Shown: positions 1 through 7,611 of the stretch, piece by piece | Position numbering within the stretch: the first letter of the stretch is position 1 | How the letters are laid out: each line of letters opens with the position of its first letter | Origin: Imperialibacter sp. EC-SDR9 | GTDB lineage: Bacteria; Bacteroidota; Bacteroidia; Cytophagales; Cyclobacteriaceae | Assembly (NCBI RefSeq): GCF_902498805.1 | Contig: NZ_LR701637.1 | Coordinates: 372,001-436,000 of the forward strand | Length of the DNA stretch: 64,000 nt | Direction of reading: 5' to 3' | Notes under the pieces: model-generated | What the model was told of the DNA's origin: nothing | What the model saw: only the letters and a program-made list of their open reading frames with translations | Databases searched by the model: none | Position numbers and translations under genes: made by a program

Positions 1-112
1 ATACAGTTGTATTCAGCCAGCAATTTTATAACCATCTCACTGCCAAAGGTGTTTTATCCCAAATATATCCGGTAATTGAAACGTTTATGCTTTACTATAC
101 TGGTAAATTAGA

Positions 113-120
113 TAATTTTG
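113..120 (+). promoter_or_regulatory. Probable promoter -7 element of the RCK channel gene
   Basis: TAATTTTG matches the Bacteroidota sigma -7 consensus TAnnTTTG exactly and lies 48 bases upstream of the ATG at 169. A clear -33 TTTG is not visible at the usual 19-21 base spacing; the best is a T-rich stretch near 91-94. Positions 1-112 otherwise show no gene. Confidence 0.35.
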
Positions 121-168
121 TTTCTATCGACGAAATGGAATTTTTTTTGAGCTGTTTAAACCTTTTAA

Positions 169-2073
169 ATGAATAACCAATCAACCAAGGCCCGGCTGAA
201 ATACGCATTTGATAATTTCATGTCCGCTGGCTCTACCAAGCTTATTTCGTACCTGGGCTTGGTGGCATTGCTCCTGGTTTTGATGTTCGCCACCATTCTA
301 TATTTGGCCAATATTCACCCCGATGAGGTAACCAGGCTCAACTTCGTTGACACCTTTTGGACAAGCCTGATGCACGTGCTGGATCCCGGTACTATTGGCG
401 AGCATGATGGCCACTGGGATTTCCGGATTTTCATGTTCCTGGTTACGCTGCTTGGTATTGTCATCCTCAGTATCCTGATCGGTTTGATTTCCAATGGTAT
501 CATGGACAAGCTGGATCAGCTAAGAAAAGGTCGTTCGTTCGTAATGGAGCAGGACCATGTGCTCATCCTGGGCTGGTCTTCAAAAATATTCACCATCATT
601 CCAGAGCTGATCATCGCCAACGAAAACCAGAAGGATCCTAAAATTGTGATCCTGGCTGACAAGGATAAGGTGTTGATGGAAGACGAGATAAAGGACAAAA
701 TTGGCAATACCAAGAACACCAAGATAATTTGCAGAACAGGCAACCCTATCGACCTCCACGACCTCGAGATTGGCAACCCAGTTAATTCAAAGTCGATCAT
801 CATTCTGGATAAAGAGAATGAGAATTCTGACAGTCAGATTATTAAGACGATTCTGGCCATCATTTCCAGCCCACACAGGAGGCAGGCGCCGTATCATATC
901 ACAGCGGAAATAGAAAACAAAAGGAACTTCGAAGTTGCAAAAATGGTGGGCAAGGACGAGGTGGAGCTTATCCTTTCCGACGACTTTGTTTCCAAAATCA
1001 TGGTGCAAACAAGTCGTCAGTCGGGGCTATCGGTTGTTTATATCGAGCTGATGGATTTTGGCGGCGATGAAATCTATTTTGTAGAGGAGCCGAAGCTGGT
1101 TGGCAAGACTTTTCGGGAGGCTATTTTCAGCTATGAAGACTCGGCCATCATAGGCATTCAGTTCGCCTCCGATAATCACGTGGAGGTAAATCCGCCAATG
1201 AGCACCGTCATTCAGCCTGGCGACTTAATGATTGGAGTAACCGAAGATGATGACACAATGATTGTGTCTAATCGCACGAATTTCAATTTGGAAGAAGGCT
1301 CGATAAGAACGAACGAAGTAGATGTTCCCCATGCCGAGACAATTTTGCTGATTGGCTGGAATAATAGGGCCAAAACAATTATCCAGGAGTTGGACAACTA
1401 TGTGCAGCCCGGGTCTTCAATTAAGGTAATCTCAAAGTTTGACGATGCGGTAGCGCCGATAGAGAAGCTTAAAAAGACAGTGAGCAACCTCACTCTTGAG
1501 TTTGAAATGGTTGACACAACGGACAGGGCAGTTTTGGAGATGCAGAAATGCCAGACGTTCGATTATATCATGCTGCTGTGCTATCAGGAGTACTACCCCA
1601 TTCAGGAAGCGGATGCCCAAACACTAATCACCCTGCTTCACCTGCGTAATATTTCTTCCAGTTCTCCACGAAAAATGAACATTGTGTCGGAAATGCTCGA
1701 CATGAGAAACAGGCAGCTGGCAGATATTACCAGTGCCGATGATTTTATAGTTAGCGATAAACTGCTGAGTTTATTGATGACTCAGGTAGCTGAGAACAAG
1801 TACCTGATGAGGGTTTTTGAGGATCTTTTTGACGCAGACGGTTCTGAGATTTACATAAAACCGGTTACAGACTATATCAACGTAGATAAGCCGGTAAACT
1901 TCTACACGATTCTAGAGTCGGCAGCCAGAAAGAATGAAGTAGCTATTGGCTACCGGAAAATTTCCGATGCCAGAAATGCCACCCAGGGCTACGGGGTAGT
2001 GGTTAACCCAAAGAAATCTGATCTGATTACCTTTTCCAGTAAGGACAAGATAATCGTGCTGTCAGAAGACTAA
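169..2073 (+). CDS. CASTOR/POLLUX-like ion channel with two RCK (TrkA-N) domains
   Basis: A 634-residue membrane protein. Two transmembrane helices (about residues 25-48 and 87-111) flank a re-entrant pore segment near 59-74. They are followed by two cytosolic nucleotide-binding RCK-type domains: the first Rossmann strand is HVLILGW at 130-136 and the second is ILLIGWNN near 393. This order (two-helix pore, then tandem RCK) is that of the CASTOR/POLLUX/SYM8 channels and their bacterial relatives, which form tetrameric cation channels in the inner membrane gated by a ligand-binding ring. The exact ion is not readable here: the pore segment lacks a GYG potassium filter, so calcium or non-selective conduction is possible. 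It ends directly against the convergent small gene below, with no spacer. The start has a TAnnTTTG promoter upstream. The family call is firm; the physiological role is inferred. Confidence 0.85.
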   Translation: MNNQSTKARLKYAFDNFMSAGSTKLISYLGLVALLLVLMFATILYLANIHPDEVTRLNFVDTFWTSLMHVLDPGTIGEHDGHWDFRIFMFLVTLLGIVILSILIGLISNGIMDKLDQLRKGRSFVMEQDHVLILGWSSKIFTIIPELIIANENQKDPKIVILADKDKVLMEDEIKDKIGNTKNTKIICRTGNPIDLHDLEIGNPVNSKSIIILDKENENSDSQIIKTILAIISSPHRRQAPYHITAEIENKRNFEVAKMVGKDEVELILSDDFVSKIMVQTSRQSGLSVVYIELMDFGGDEIYFVEEPKLVGKTFREAIFSYEDSAIIGIQFASDNHVEVNPPMSTVIQPGDLMIGVTEDDDTMIVSNRTNFNLEEGSIRTNEVDVPHAETILLIGWNNRAKTIIQELDNYVQPGSSIKVISKFDDAVAPIEKLKKTVSNLTLEFEMVDTTDRAVLEMQKCQTFDYIMLLCYQEYYPIQEADAQTLITLLHLRNISSSSPRKMNIVSEMLDMRNRQLADITSADDFIVSDKLLSLLMTQVAENKYLMRVFEDLFDADGSEIYIKPVTDYINVDKPVNFYTILESAARKNEVAIGYRKISDARNATQGYGVVVNPKKSDLITFSSKDKIIVLSED

Positions 2074-2259
2074 CTAAGCAAACGCCTCATTCTTCAGGGC
2101 GAGCCTGATTTCCTTTAGCGCCTGGCTCTTTAGCCTTGCTTTGACCCGCTGATCATTTAGTTGCAGTTCTGAGATGTATTCAAGCACATCTTTTTGCTGA
2201 TCTGTCTTTAGGTTCTCCACCGAGTGAAGAATTTCCGATTGTAGATTACTCAGTTGCAT
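2074..2259 (-). CDS. Small helical protein of unknown function (61 aa)
   Basis: A charged, probably all-helical protein without signal or membrane segment. A stretch reading QQKDVLEYISEL resembles the N-terminal helix of DUF2281-type antitoxin-like proteins, but no partner toxin lies next to it, so this is only a resemblance. ATG at 2259 is preferred over the TTG four codons upstream (2271). The gene is convergent with the channel gene and the two stop codons abut. The 157 bases between this start and the end of the next gene upstream (2260-2416) contain a 6-2-6 inverted repeat at 2333-2346 and no other gene. Confidence 0.45.
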   Translation of the reverse strand: MQLSNLQSEILHSVENLKTDQQKDVLEYISELQLNDQRVKARLKSQALKEIRLALKNEAFA

Positions 2260-2416
2260 GATTTGGTACAATTAGCTACTGTAAATAACGTAATACAGCG
2301 TAACTTGTTCATTACTATTCTATTACCCTATCATTACAGATGTAATATTTCTTCCATAATCGCTGAAAACGGAGACTGCTTTCCGTATCAGAAAAGCTCT
2401 GCTTCTGAGTGCGTGG

Positions 2417-4123
2417 CTAATCTTGTTGTTGAAAGATTTTGTTGATAATGGCAGTGGTGATCAGGTAGGTCGGTTTTACACCTACAAGGCCCAGGCTGCC
2501 CGACGCAAGTGTGTTGCCCGTTACCAAAGGATTGTCAGATGCGTAGTAGGCGTACCTTAGTACCACATCTCTGCTAATACTGTTGCGGATAATTGCGTGT
2601 GACTGAATAGCCTTCTGATAGTGTGCACCCTCCATTTCCAGTCCAATGGCATTCCACGAGGAGCTTTCGAAGTATTCCAGTACTTCCTTGTTTTGAAGAG
2701 AGGTGCCAAGCACGGTGATCATAGGCCCTTCACAAACATATAACCCCTTTGCGTGGAAGTCGTTGGCCTTGAAATCATTGACAATGGGGTAATTGTCCGC
2801 AGTGCCTTCGAACACATGGGCTGTGGGGATCATAATGTCTCCTTTGCCTCCCTGCAATATGCCCGCCTTGCCCATGATATTGATTGAAGCCACCCTGATC
2901 GAAATTTGATCGTTTTCCTCCAGCGGTTTCAACAGCTCATCCATGATCTCGTAGGCCTGCTCGCCAAAGGCGTAATCGAAAACAATCAGCACTGGTTTCT
3001 TGCTCTTGGCCTTTGCCAGGTCTGCTTTAATCTCCGTGGGAAGGAGATCAAAGTTGATTTTAGCGGTATCGATTACCTGAGCAGAGATGTTAGTGCCGTT
3101 GCTGTCTTTGATAAGGTGGAGGCCATTTTTGGAGGCAAACGCTTCCACACGATCATTCAGCTCTTTGTTTTTCGGGTCGCTCAGCATAAGCGCTACATCT
3201 TCCAGGCTTTGCTTCTTGCGTTCCGATTCTTTTAAGGCCGCAAAGCTGTAAAGAGTGTTGAGGAAACTGTGAAGGTTGGCGCTGATAACATGGATGGGGC
3301 GGTCGAGTAGCTTTGCCTTTATCAGGTATTTGTTGATTTGCTGTGACCAGCGCTCACCGTACATGTGGTGTCCAATGCGCTGGCGGAGGGTGGGAGAAAA
3401 CGAAATTTCGATGGTTTTGCTTTCCTGTTTTTCACGAATGATCAGGGTTCCCAGCCAGTAGACAATGTGAAACAGACCATTGTTATTCGACTTGGACGAC
3501 TGTAGGCGCATAACAGCCGCCTTTGTTTCCTCGTAGGTTCTACCCAGCAATGTCGACAGGTAAGTGAAGGCAAGCTCCTTGCTTTTTCCTTTCAAATCCT
3601 GCTCACTGGTGACCAACTTTTCCAGTGCAAGCCATTCTTTTCTCAGGTTACCACCCCCGTCATAGGCATGCTCTTTAATTTTCTCCGCTTCGTGGTACAT
3701 GAAGGTAAGGTGAGTGAGAATGTCGTAAATCTCACTTCTGCCTCTGGTTACCTCAATGAACATTTGCTCGTCATCAATCCTGTAGCAATTTCTTTTTCTC
3801 GCATGGGGAATGAGTACTTCAAAGCCAGATTTGTGATAACCTTCTTCTGAGATCAGCCGGATGAAACGACACTCCTCTATACCCTTTGGAAGCCGTTCGA
3901 TCACGTATACCAAGCCATCCAGCTCAACCTTTGAGGGGTCGTTCATGGAGCCATAAATTTCTGGCCTGAGGGTGAGAAGTGAATCGGTAAGCTGCTGGCC
4001 GGATGCGCCGGACGGCTTGTAGATGCCACTGTTGAACAGGTGGCGCATTTCGATATAAACTCTTTCAATAGCAGCCCTCGACTCCTGGGCTTTGGTTAGT
4101 TCAATGGGGTGGTTAAGCGACAT
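2417..4123 (-). CDS. DUF6909-like protein with nucleoside-phosphorylase-like C-terminus
   Basis: A 568-residue cytosolic protein without signal or membrane segments. The N-terminal half, with RPEIYGS near residue 53 and the block GRSEIYDILTHLTFMYHE near 128, is what I remember of the Bacteroidota family DUF6909; this assignment is from memory. The C-terminal part contains a VFDYAFGEQA strand-turn, glycine-rich GKAGILQGGKGDIMIP, and an I-G-L-E-M-E-G-A motif. The last resembles the substrate-binding Glu motif of purine nucleoside phosphorylases and MTA/SAH nucleosidases, so a nucleotide or nucleoside ligand is plausible. No enzymatic activity is known to me. It stands alone, divergent from gdhA with 173 bases between the starts. 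The start at 4123 is the only ATG preceding the conserved block. Confidence 0.7.
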   Translation of the reverse strand: MSLNHPIELTKAQESRAAIERVYIEMRHLFNSGIYKPSGASGQQLTDSLLTLRPEIYGSMNDPSKVELDGLVYVIERLPKGIEECRFIRLISEEGYHKSGFEVLIPHARKRNCYRIDDEQMFIEVTRGRSEIYDILTHLTFMYHEAEKIKEHAYDGGGNLRKEWLALEKLVTSEQDLKGKSKELAFTYLSTLLGRTYEETKAAVMRLQSSKSNNNGLFHIVYWLGTLIIREKQESKTIEISFSPTLRQRIGHHMYGERWSQQINKYLIKAKLLDRPIHVISANLHSFLNTLYSFAALKESERKKQSLEDVALMLSDPKNKELNDRVEAFASKNGLHLIKDSNGTNISAQVIDTAKINFDLLPTEIKADLAKAKSKKPVLIVFDYAFGEQAYEIMDELLKPLEENDQISIRVASINIMGKAGILQGGKGDIMIPTAHVFEGTADNYPIVNDFKANDFHAKGLYVCEGPMITVLGTSLQNKEVLEYFESSSWNAIGLEMEGAHYQKAIQSHAIIRNSISRDVVLRYAYYASDNPLVTGNTLASGSLGLVGVKPTYLITTAIINKIFQQQD

Positions 4124-4296
4124 TTTTTACGTTTCACACAAAAATAACCATTTACTTTCAAATGACCATTGTGCCAGGCACCGGCAAACGGAGTGGGGCG
4201 CCCTCTGAAGGTGGTTTTTTTCGCTGAGTTTACGTTTGTCACTGAAAACTTTTATATTAATTTTTTGAGATCAATCAACACCTAAAAAAAAGAGAT

Positions 4297-5640
4297 ATGA
4301 ACCACACTGCTTTAGTATCCGCATTTATGGAAAGAACTGCAGCAAAAAACCCCGGAGAGAAGGAATTCCTGCAAGCTGTATTGGAGTTTGCCGAGGTGAT
4401 AGTTCCTTTTGTGGAGGAGCATCCTGTGTACAAAAAGGCCAAAATTTTGGAGAGGATGGTGGAGCCAGAGCGAGTGGTGATTTTCAGGGTGCCCTGGTTG
4501 GACGACAAAGGGGAGATTCAAGTGAACCGAGGGTTCAGGATACAAATGAATTCTGCTATTGGGCCATACAAAGGTGGTTTGAGGTTTCACCCCTCGGTCA
4601 ACCTGAGCATACTTAAATTTCTGGCGTTCGAGCAGGTATTTAAAAACAGTCTTACAACCCTTCCGCTGGGCGGAGGTAAGGGAGGCTCCGACTTCGACCC
4701 CAAGGGAAAAAGCGACAATGAGGTGATGAAGTTTTGCCAAAGCTTCATGACTGAGCTTTGCAGGCATATCGGCCAGTTCACGGATGTGCCGGCAGGCGAT
4801 ATCGGCGTAGGCGCCAGGGAAATAGGCTTCCTTTTTGGGCAATACAAGAAAGTAACCAATGAGTTTACGGGCGTGCTCACAGGCAAGTCGCTGAACTATG
4901 GCGGCAGCCTGATCAGGCCTGAAGCGACTGGCTACGGCTGCGTCTACTTCAGCGACGAAGCGCTTCGCCACCATGGTCATGATATAGCAGGCAAAACGGC
5001 TGTCGTTTCTGGCTCAGGAAATGTAGCTCAGTTCACCACCGAGAAGCTTATTGAACTGGGCGCAAAAGTTGTGACGGTGTCAGACTCTTCTGGTTTTGTT
5101 TATGATAACGCTGGCATTGACGCAGAGAAACTCGATTTTATTAAGGACCTGAAAAATGTAAGAAGAGGCAGGATAAAAGAATATGCTGACAAGTTCAAGG
5201 CGGAGTTTCACGAGGGAAAGACGCCATGGGGAACAAAGTGCGATATAGCATACCCTTGTGCCACTCAAAATGAGCTTGACGAAGATGACGCCAAAACACT
5301 GGTGAAGAATGAAGTGATTGGCGTTTTTGAAGGAGCTAACATGCCCACTACCCCCGAAGCCATGCACTTTCTGAGGAACAAGGATGTGTTGTTTTCGCCG
5401 GGTAAGGCATCTAATGCTGGCGGTGTGGGCACTTCTGGACTGGAGATGGCACAAAACTCCCAACGGCTGTCATGGACGAGGGACGAAGTGGACTACAGGC
5501 TTAAAATTATTGTGAAAAGTATTCATGAAAACTGTGTTAACCACGGTGCTGGCAGCAAGATTGTTGACTACGTGAAGGGTGCCAATATCGCAGGGTTCAG
5601 AAAGGTAGCGGACGCCATGCTACAGCAGGGAGTTGTATAG
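4297..5640 (+). CDS. gdhA: NADP-dependent glutamate dehydrogenase
   Basis: Catalyses reversible reductive amination of 2-oxoglutarate with ammonium and NADPH to glutamate; cytosolic homohexamer. The 447-residue length equals that of Escherichia coli GdhA and the catalytic lysine in the GGGKGGSDFDP motif falls at residue 128, as in that enzyme. The substrate-binding KGGLRFHPSV block (about 92-101), RPEATGYG before the Rossmann domain (about 207-214), the dinucleotide fingerprint SGSGNVAQ near 239 and the C-terminal SNAGGVGTSGLEM motif are all present. ATG at 4297 is preceded by an A-rich AAAAAGAGAT stretch rather than a strong Shine-Dalgarno, normal for this phylum. It is monocistronic: an imperfect hairpin follows and the next small gene has its own promoter. 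Confidence 0.97.
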   Translation: MNHTALVSAFMERTAAKNPGEKEFLQAVLEFAEVIVPFVEEHPVYKKAKILERMVEPERVVIFRVPWLDDKGEIQVNRGFRIQMNSAIGPYKGGLRFHPSVNLSILKFLAFEQVFKNSLTTLPLGGGKGGSDFDPKGKSDNEVMKFCQSFMTELCRHIGQFTDVPAGDIGVGAREIGFLFGQYKKVTNEFTGVLTGKSLNYGGSLIRPEATGYGCVYFSDEALRHHGHDIAGKTAVVSGSGNVAQFTTEKLIELGAKVVTVSDSSGFVYDNAGIDAEKLDFIKDLKNVRRGRIKEYADKFKAEFHEGKTPWGTKCDIAYPCATQNELDEDDAKTLVKNEVIGVFEGANMPTTPEAMHFLRNKDVLFSPGKASNAGGVGTSGLEMAQNSQRLSWTRDEVDYRLKIIVKSIHENCVNHGAGSKIVDYVKGANIAGFRKVADAMLQQGVV

Positions 5641-5652
5641 AACAGGTAAGGG

Positions 5653-5684
5653 CTGGCGATAAATTTAATGAGATTATCAGCCAG
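5653..5684 (+). terminator. Imperfect hairpin after gdhA
   Basis: CTGGC-GATAA (5653-5662) pairs with TTATC-a-GCCAG (5674-5684), ten base pairs with one bulged A. The following bases are AT-rich but not a clean T run, so it may be a weak terminator or a 3' stabiliser. Confidence 0.35.
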
Positions 5685-5693
5685 TTAAACTAT

Positions 5694-5727
5694 TTGTTGG
5701 CGTCAATACAATATTGATCTATATTTG
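5694..5727 (+). promoter_or_regulatory. Bacteroidota-type promoter of the 35-aa membrane peptide gene
   Basis: TTGTTGG (5694-5700) supplies a -33 TTG and TATATTTG (5720-5727) a perfect TAnnTTTG -7 element, with 20 bases between 5699 and 5720. The ATG follows 24 bases after the -7 element. Confidence 0.6.
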
Positions 5728-5751
5728 GGCTCTCATTAAAATTTCAGAACT

Positions 5752-5859
5752 ATGGCAATGGTAGTTATTATTGGCGTTTTGTTTGTGTTGGCAATTATTT
5801 GCCCCATTATTTTGCCCAACAGCAAAGTGAGCAGCCACAACAAAGACCTGGAAGTATAA
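5752..5859 (+). CDS. Small single-span membrane protein (35 aa)
   Basis: The peptide starts MAMVVIIGVLFVLAIICPII and continues with a short polar tail rich in Ser, Asn and Lys. It therefore has one hydrophobic helix (about residues 3-21) and a charged C-terminus, probably anchored in the inner membrane. It is supported by a well-formed promoter (5694-5727) and a strong terminator (5885-5908) that make a free-standing transcript of about 180 bases. I do not recognise the family. Its role is unknown; short membrane peptides of this kind often modulate a larger membrane complex, but no partner is indicated. Confidence 0.6.
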   Translation: MAMVVIIGVLFVLAIICPIILPNSKVSSHNKDLEV

Positions 5860-5884
5860 CGAGCATGCTGGTACCTGCAATTGC

Positions 5885-5908
5885 ATCCCGGCAGTTTCCG
5901 GGATTTTT
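5885..5908 (+). terminator. Rho-independent terminator of the 35-aa gene
   Basis: ATCCCGG (5885-5891) and CCGGGAT (5898-5904) form a perfect 7-bp stem around CAGTTT, followed by a T run. On the other strand there is no T run, so it serves the + strand. Confidence 0.7.
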
Positions 5909-5911
5909 CAT

Positions 5912-6619
5912 TTAGTCGATTCTGGGCTGAGTGAAAAGCTTCATTTTGTTTAGTTCAAGGCAGCAGAGCGATCCCATATCCTTTCTTTCGCCCGAATACA
6001 CACAACCATTGTCCAGTGGAATCACTGGAAATTCTCTCTCTATTCTTTTTTTCATAATTGCCAATTCTACAGGAAGGTGTCCATGAACGAGGCGCTTGTT
6101 GCTGGCCTTGCGGGCGTCATAGTGAAAAGCCCTCGTGTTGATCATGGCACTGGTATCGTCAAAAATGCTTTTACTTTCGAAGTTGAACCCGGCATGTACA
6201 AAAAAGGTGGTTTCAGTTTCGTAGTACAGGGGAAGCGTAAGAAGAAAATCTACAAATAGCCGCTTTTCGTCGGCAGAAATGGTCTGATACTCTTCATAAC
6301 GTTTCATGTTGGCGTATTCCGAGGAATCCAGCCAATCGTCGTCGTCTCTGGTGAGAAAGGAGAGGAGGTACTGATCGTGATTGCCTGCCAGAGGAAAGAC
6401 TTTGGGAAACCGGCTTTTTAAATCGATGATAAAGTTGAGGGTGTCGACTGAAGAGGGCCCCTTATTTACATAGTCACCCAATAAAAAAAGAGGCGATTGC
6501 CCCTTGTAGTCAATTTGATCCAATAAAGCTTTTAGCGTATTGATGCAGCCGTGTATATCGCCAATGGCGTATACTTTCTGCTCATTTTCTACAGAAACAA
6601 ATGAGCCGGATGCACTCAT
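5912..6619 (-). CDS. PPP-family metallophosphatase (Ser/Thr phosphatase or Ap4A-hydrolase type)
   Basis: A 235-residue cytosolic calcineurin-like phosphoesterase. The metal-site motifs appear in order: GDIHGC near residue 18, GDYVNKGPSS near 48, GNHDQ near 79, VHAGFN near 145 and HGHLP near 181. PPP-family members dephosphorylate phospho-Ser/Thr proteins or cleave diadenosine tetraphosphate; the substrate cannot be told from sequence. The second motif reads GDYVNKG where the family usually has GDxVDRG, so the usual Asp and Arg are Asn and Lys; this may alter phosphate binding. ATG at 6619 precedes the first motif by about 17 residues. The start lies 18 bases after the stop of the upstream 44-codon gene, so the two may be cotranscribed. 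Confidence 0.85.
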   Translation of the reverse strand: MSASGSFVSVENEQKVYAIGDIHGCINTLKALLDQIDYKGQSPLFLLGDYVNKGPSSVDTLNFIIDLKSRFPKVFPLAGNHDQYLLSFLTRDDDDWLDSSEYANMKRYEEYQTISADEKRLFVDFLLTLPLYYETETTFFVHAGFNFESKSIFDDTSAMINTRAFHYDARKASNKRLVHGHLPVELAIMKKRIEREFPVIPLDNGCVYSGERKDMGSLCCLELNKMKLFTQPRID

Positions 6620-6637
6620 TTCTCTGAAAGCAGTGCC

Positions 6638-6772
6638 TTATTTGTGGTTCTCTTCAGCCTTAGCTTTCGTTTTTCTTGCGTTAACGAAAAGAAGCGCATT
6701 GACAAGAGAGATAAGTCCAATAGCGATGTAAACGAAAAGATCAACACCAGAAGTAACTGCAGGATTAAACAT
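6638..6772 (-). CDS. Small membrane protein (44 aa)
   Basis: Starting at the ATG at 6772, the protein has a single hydrophobic helix (about residues 11-30, around FVYIAIGLISLVNALLFV) and a Lys/Ala/Glu-rich cytosolic tail. A longer frame exists to 6853, but its extra 27 residues look unlike a gene start. It precedes the phosphatase gene by 18 bases on the same strand, compatible with an operon. No family is recognised. Confidence 0.45.
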   Translation of the reverse strand: MFNPAVTSGVDLFVYIAIGLISLVNALLFVNARKTKAKAEENHK

Positions 6773-6991
6773 ATTGCTTTTGTTTTTTACGTTGCGAATA
6801 TAATCAGTTTGGCCAGCCGAAAAAACAGCCGTGGGGTAAATAAACGGCTTCACGTTAAAAAAGAGTCACCAATGTGCTCATTTCAACGTTTTTGAATATG
6901 CTCGGCCTGCGGAAATCATCGTTTTGTTGAAAAAAAAGTACACGGGTAATGGCTATACCAAGTAGGGGGAAAATGATTCTTACATCAGCCC

Positions 6992-6999
6992 TACATTTG
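6992..6999 (+). promoter_or_regulatory. Probable -7 element of a short transcript
   Basis: TACATTTG is a perfect TAnnTTTG match. No good -33 TTG is seen at the expected distance. Transcription would begin near 7005 and could run to the strong hairpin at 7142-7173. Confidence 0.4.
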
Positions 7000-7004
7000 T
7001 ATTG

Positions 7005-7173
7005 TAAGTAACAGAGCAACCCGTGCAGAAATGAAGCCGGTTAGGCAAAGCCAGGAAGCTCAAAAAAGGAATTTGTTTTTCAACACAGCTAAGGAACAAG
7101 TAAGTAGGAATAGTTTATTGTTTTACAACCCAGCTAATGATAAAAGGCGGTCTCGAATGAGGCTGCCTTTTTT
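7005..7173 (+). ncRNA. Candidate short RNA (or leader) with duplicated internal motif
   Basis: About 170 bases lie between a TAnnTTTG element and a strong terminator. The segment holds an imperfect tandem duplication: 7075-7095 and 7120-7140 agree at 18 of 21 positions (both contain CAACNCAGCTAA). It also has four AGGAA motifs at 7053, 7067, 7092 and 7106, spaced 14, 25 and 14 bases. An open frame (7031-7285, 84 codons) runs through the segment and its terminator hairpin, so it is unlikely to be the product. The rest of the gap between 6773 and 7281 shows nothing else. A known RNA family (6S, SRP, tmRNA) was not recognised; start and end are inferred. Confidence 0.3.
7142..7173 (+). terminator. 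Strong rho-independent terminator
   Basis: AAAAGGCGGTCTC (7142-7154) pairs with GAGGCTGCCTTTT (7159-7171) around the loop GAAT, with two G-T wobbles, and a T run closes it. The reverse strand also ends in TTTT, so it may also stop minus-strand transcription arriving from the 7282-8229 gene pair. Confidence 0.75.
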
Positions 7174-7281
7174 GCGTCAATGGTGCTTGATTATGCCTGA
7201 CGTAACCGTGCCTTTTGCAACAAGGGGCCGGATGAGGGGTGTTGCCAGCGAAAAGGGCGACTTCATCAGCCAGGCAGACTT

Positions 7282-7605
7282 TTAGTTCGGCGCTTCCTCG
7301 TCAGCTCTGTTTCTATTACGGAAGAAGAGACTTGCTCCGATAATGATTAAAACAATCGGCCAAATATCTCTGAAATTGAAACTCATAATGTCGGGAAGCA
7401 GAAAAACGGCTCCTATGCCGGCAAGTATAAAGCCAGATGAACGATTTCCGGTGAGGAAATTGAAGGCTCCAAGTCCAATGAGTAGCATTTGCCAGGTATG
7501 GAAATACCACGGTAAATCGATGATATCGAGGTTTCTCAGGAGAAAAAGCACACCGATGACGATGAGAAAGAGACCTAAGACCAAACGTCTTTGTGATTGT
7601 TCCAT
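7282..7605 (-). CDS. LiaF/LiaI-like four-helix membrane protein (DUF5668 type)
   Basis: A 107-residue inner-membrane protein with four hydrophobic segments (about 8-24, 35-50, 57-72 and 78-95) and short loops. The N-terminal pattern RRLVLGLFLIVIGVLFLLRN and the later DIWPIVLIIIGASLFFR are typical of the LiaI-LiaF-like transmembrane module, known in envelope-stress sensing proteins. Here the extracellular LiaF C-terminal domain is missing, so only the membrane module exists. The ATG at 7605 lies six bases after the stop of the outer-membrane protein gene upstream, so the two are almost certainly cotranscribed. An envelope role is inferred. Confidence 0.7.
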   Translation of the reverse strand: MEQSQRRLVLGLFLIVIGVLFLLRNLDIIDLPWYFHTWQMLLIGLGAFNFLTGNRSSGFILAGIGAVFLLPDIMSFNFRDIWPIVLIIIGASLFFRNRNRADEEAPN

Positions 7606-7611
7606 GATGTC

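Noticed and set aside
2279-2298. CTGT-N12-ACAG, like a LexA box
   Set aside because: The spacing is 12, not the 8 of the enterobacterial box, and the Bacteroidota SOS box is not known to me; no SOS gene is adjacent.
4312-4980. 222-codon frame on the minus strand opposite gdhA
   Set aside because: It lies completely inside the conserved gdhA frame, has no recognisable domain and reads as a shadow of a GC-rich coding region.
7031-7285. 84-codon frame on the + strand
   Set aside because: It runs through a strong terminator hairpin and ends without a domain; the segment is better explained as a short RNA. Kept open because the duplicated motif is in frame (45-base period).
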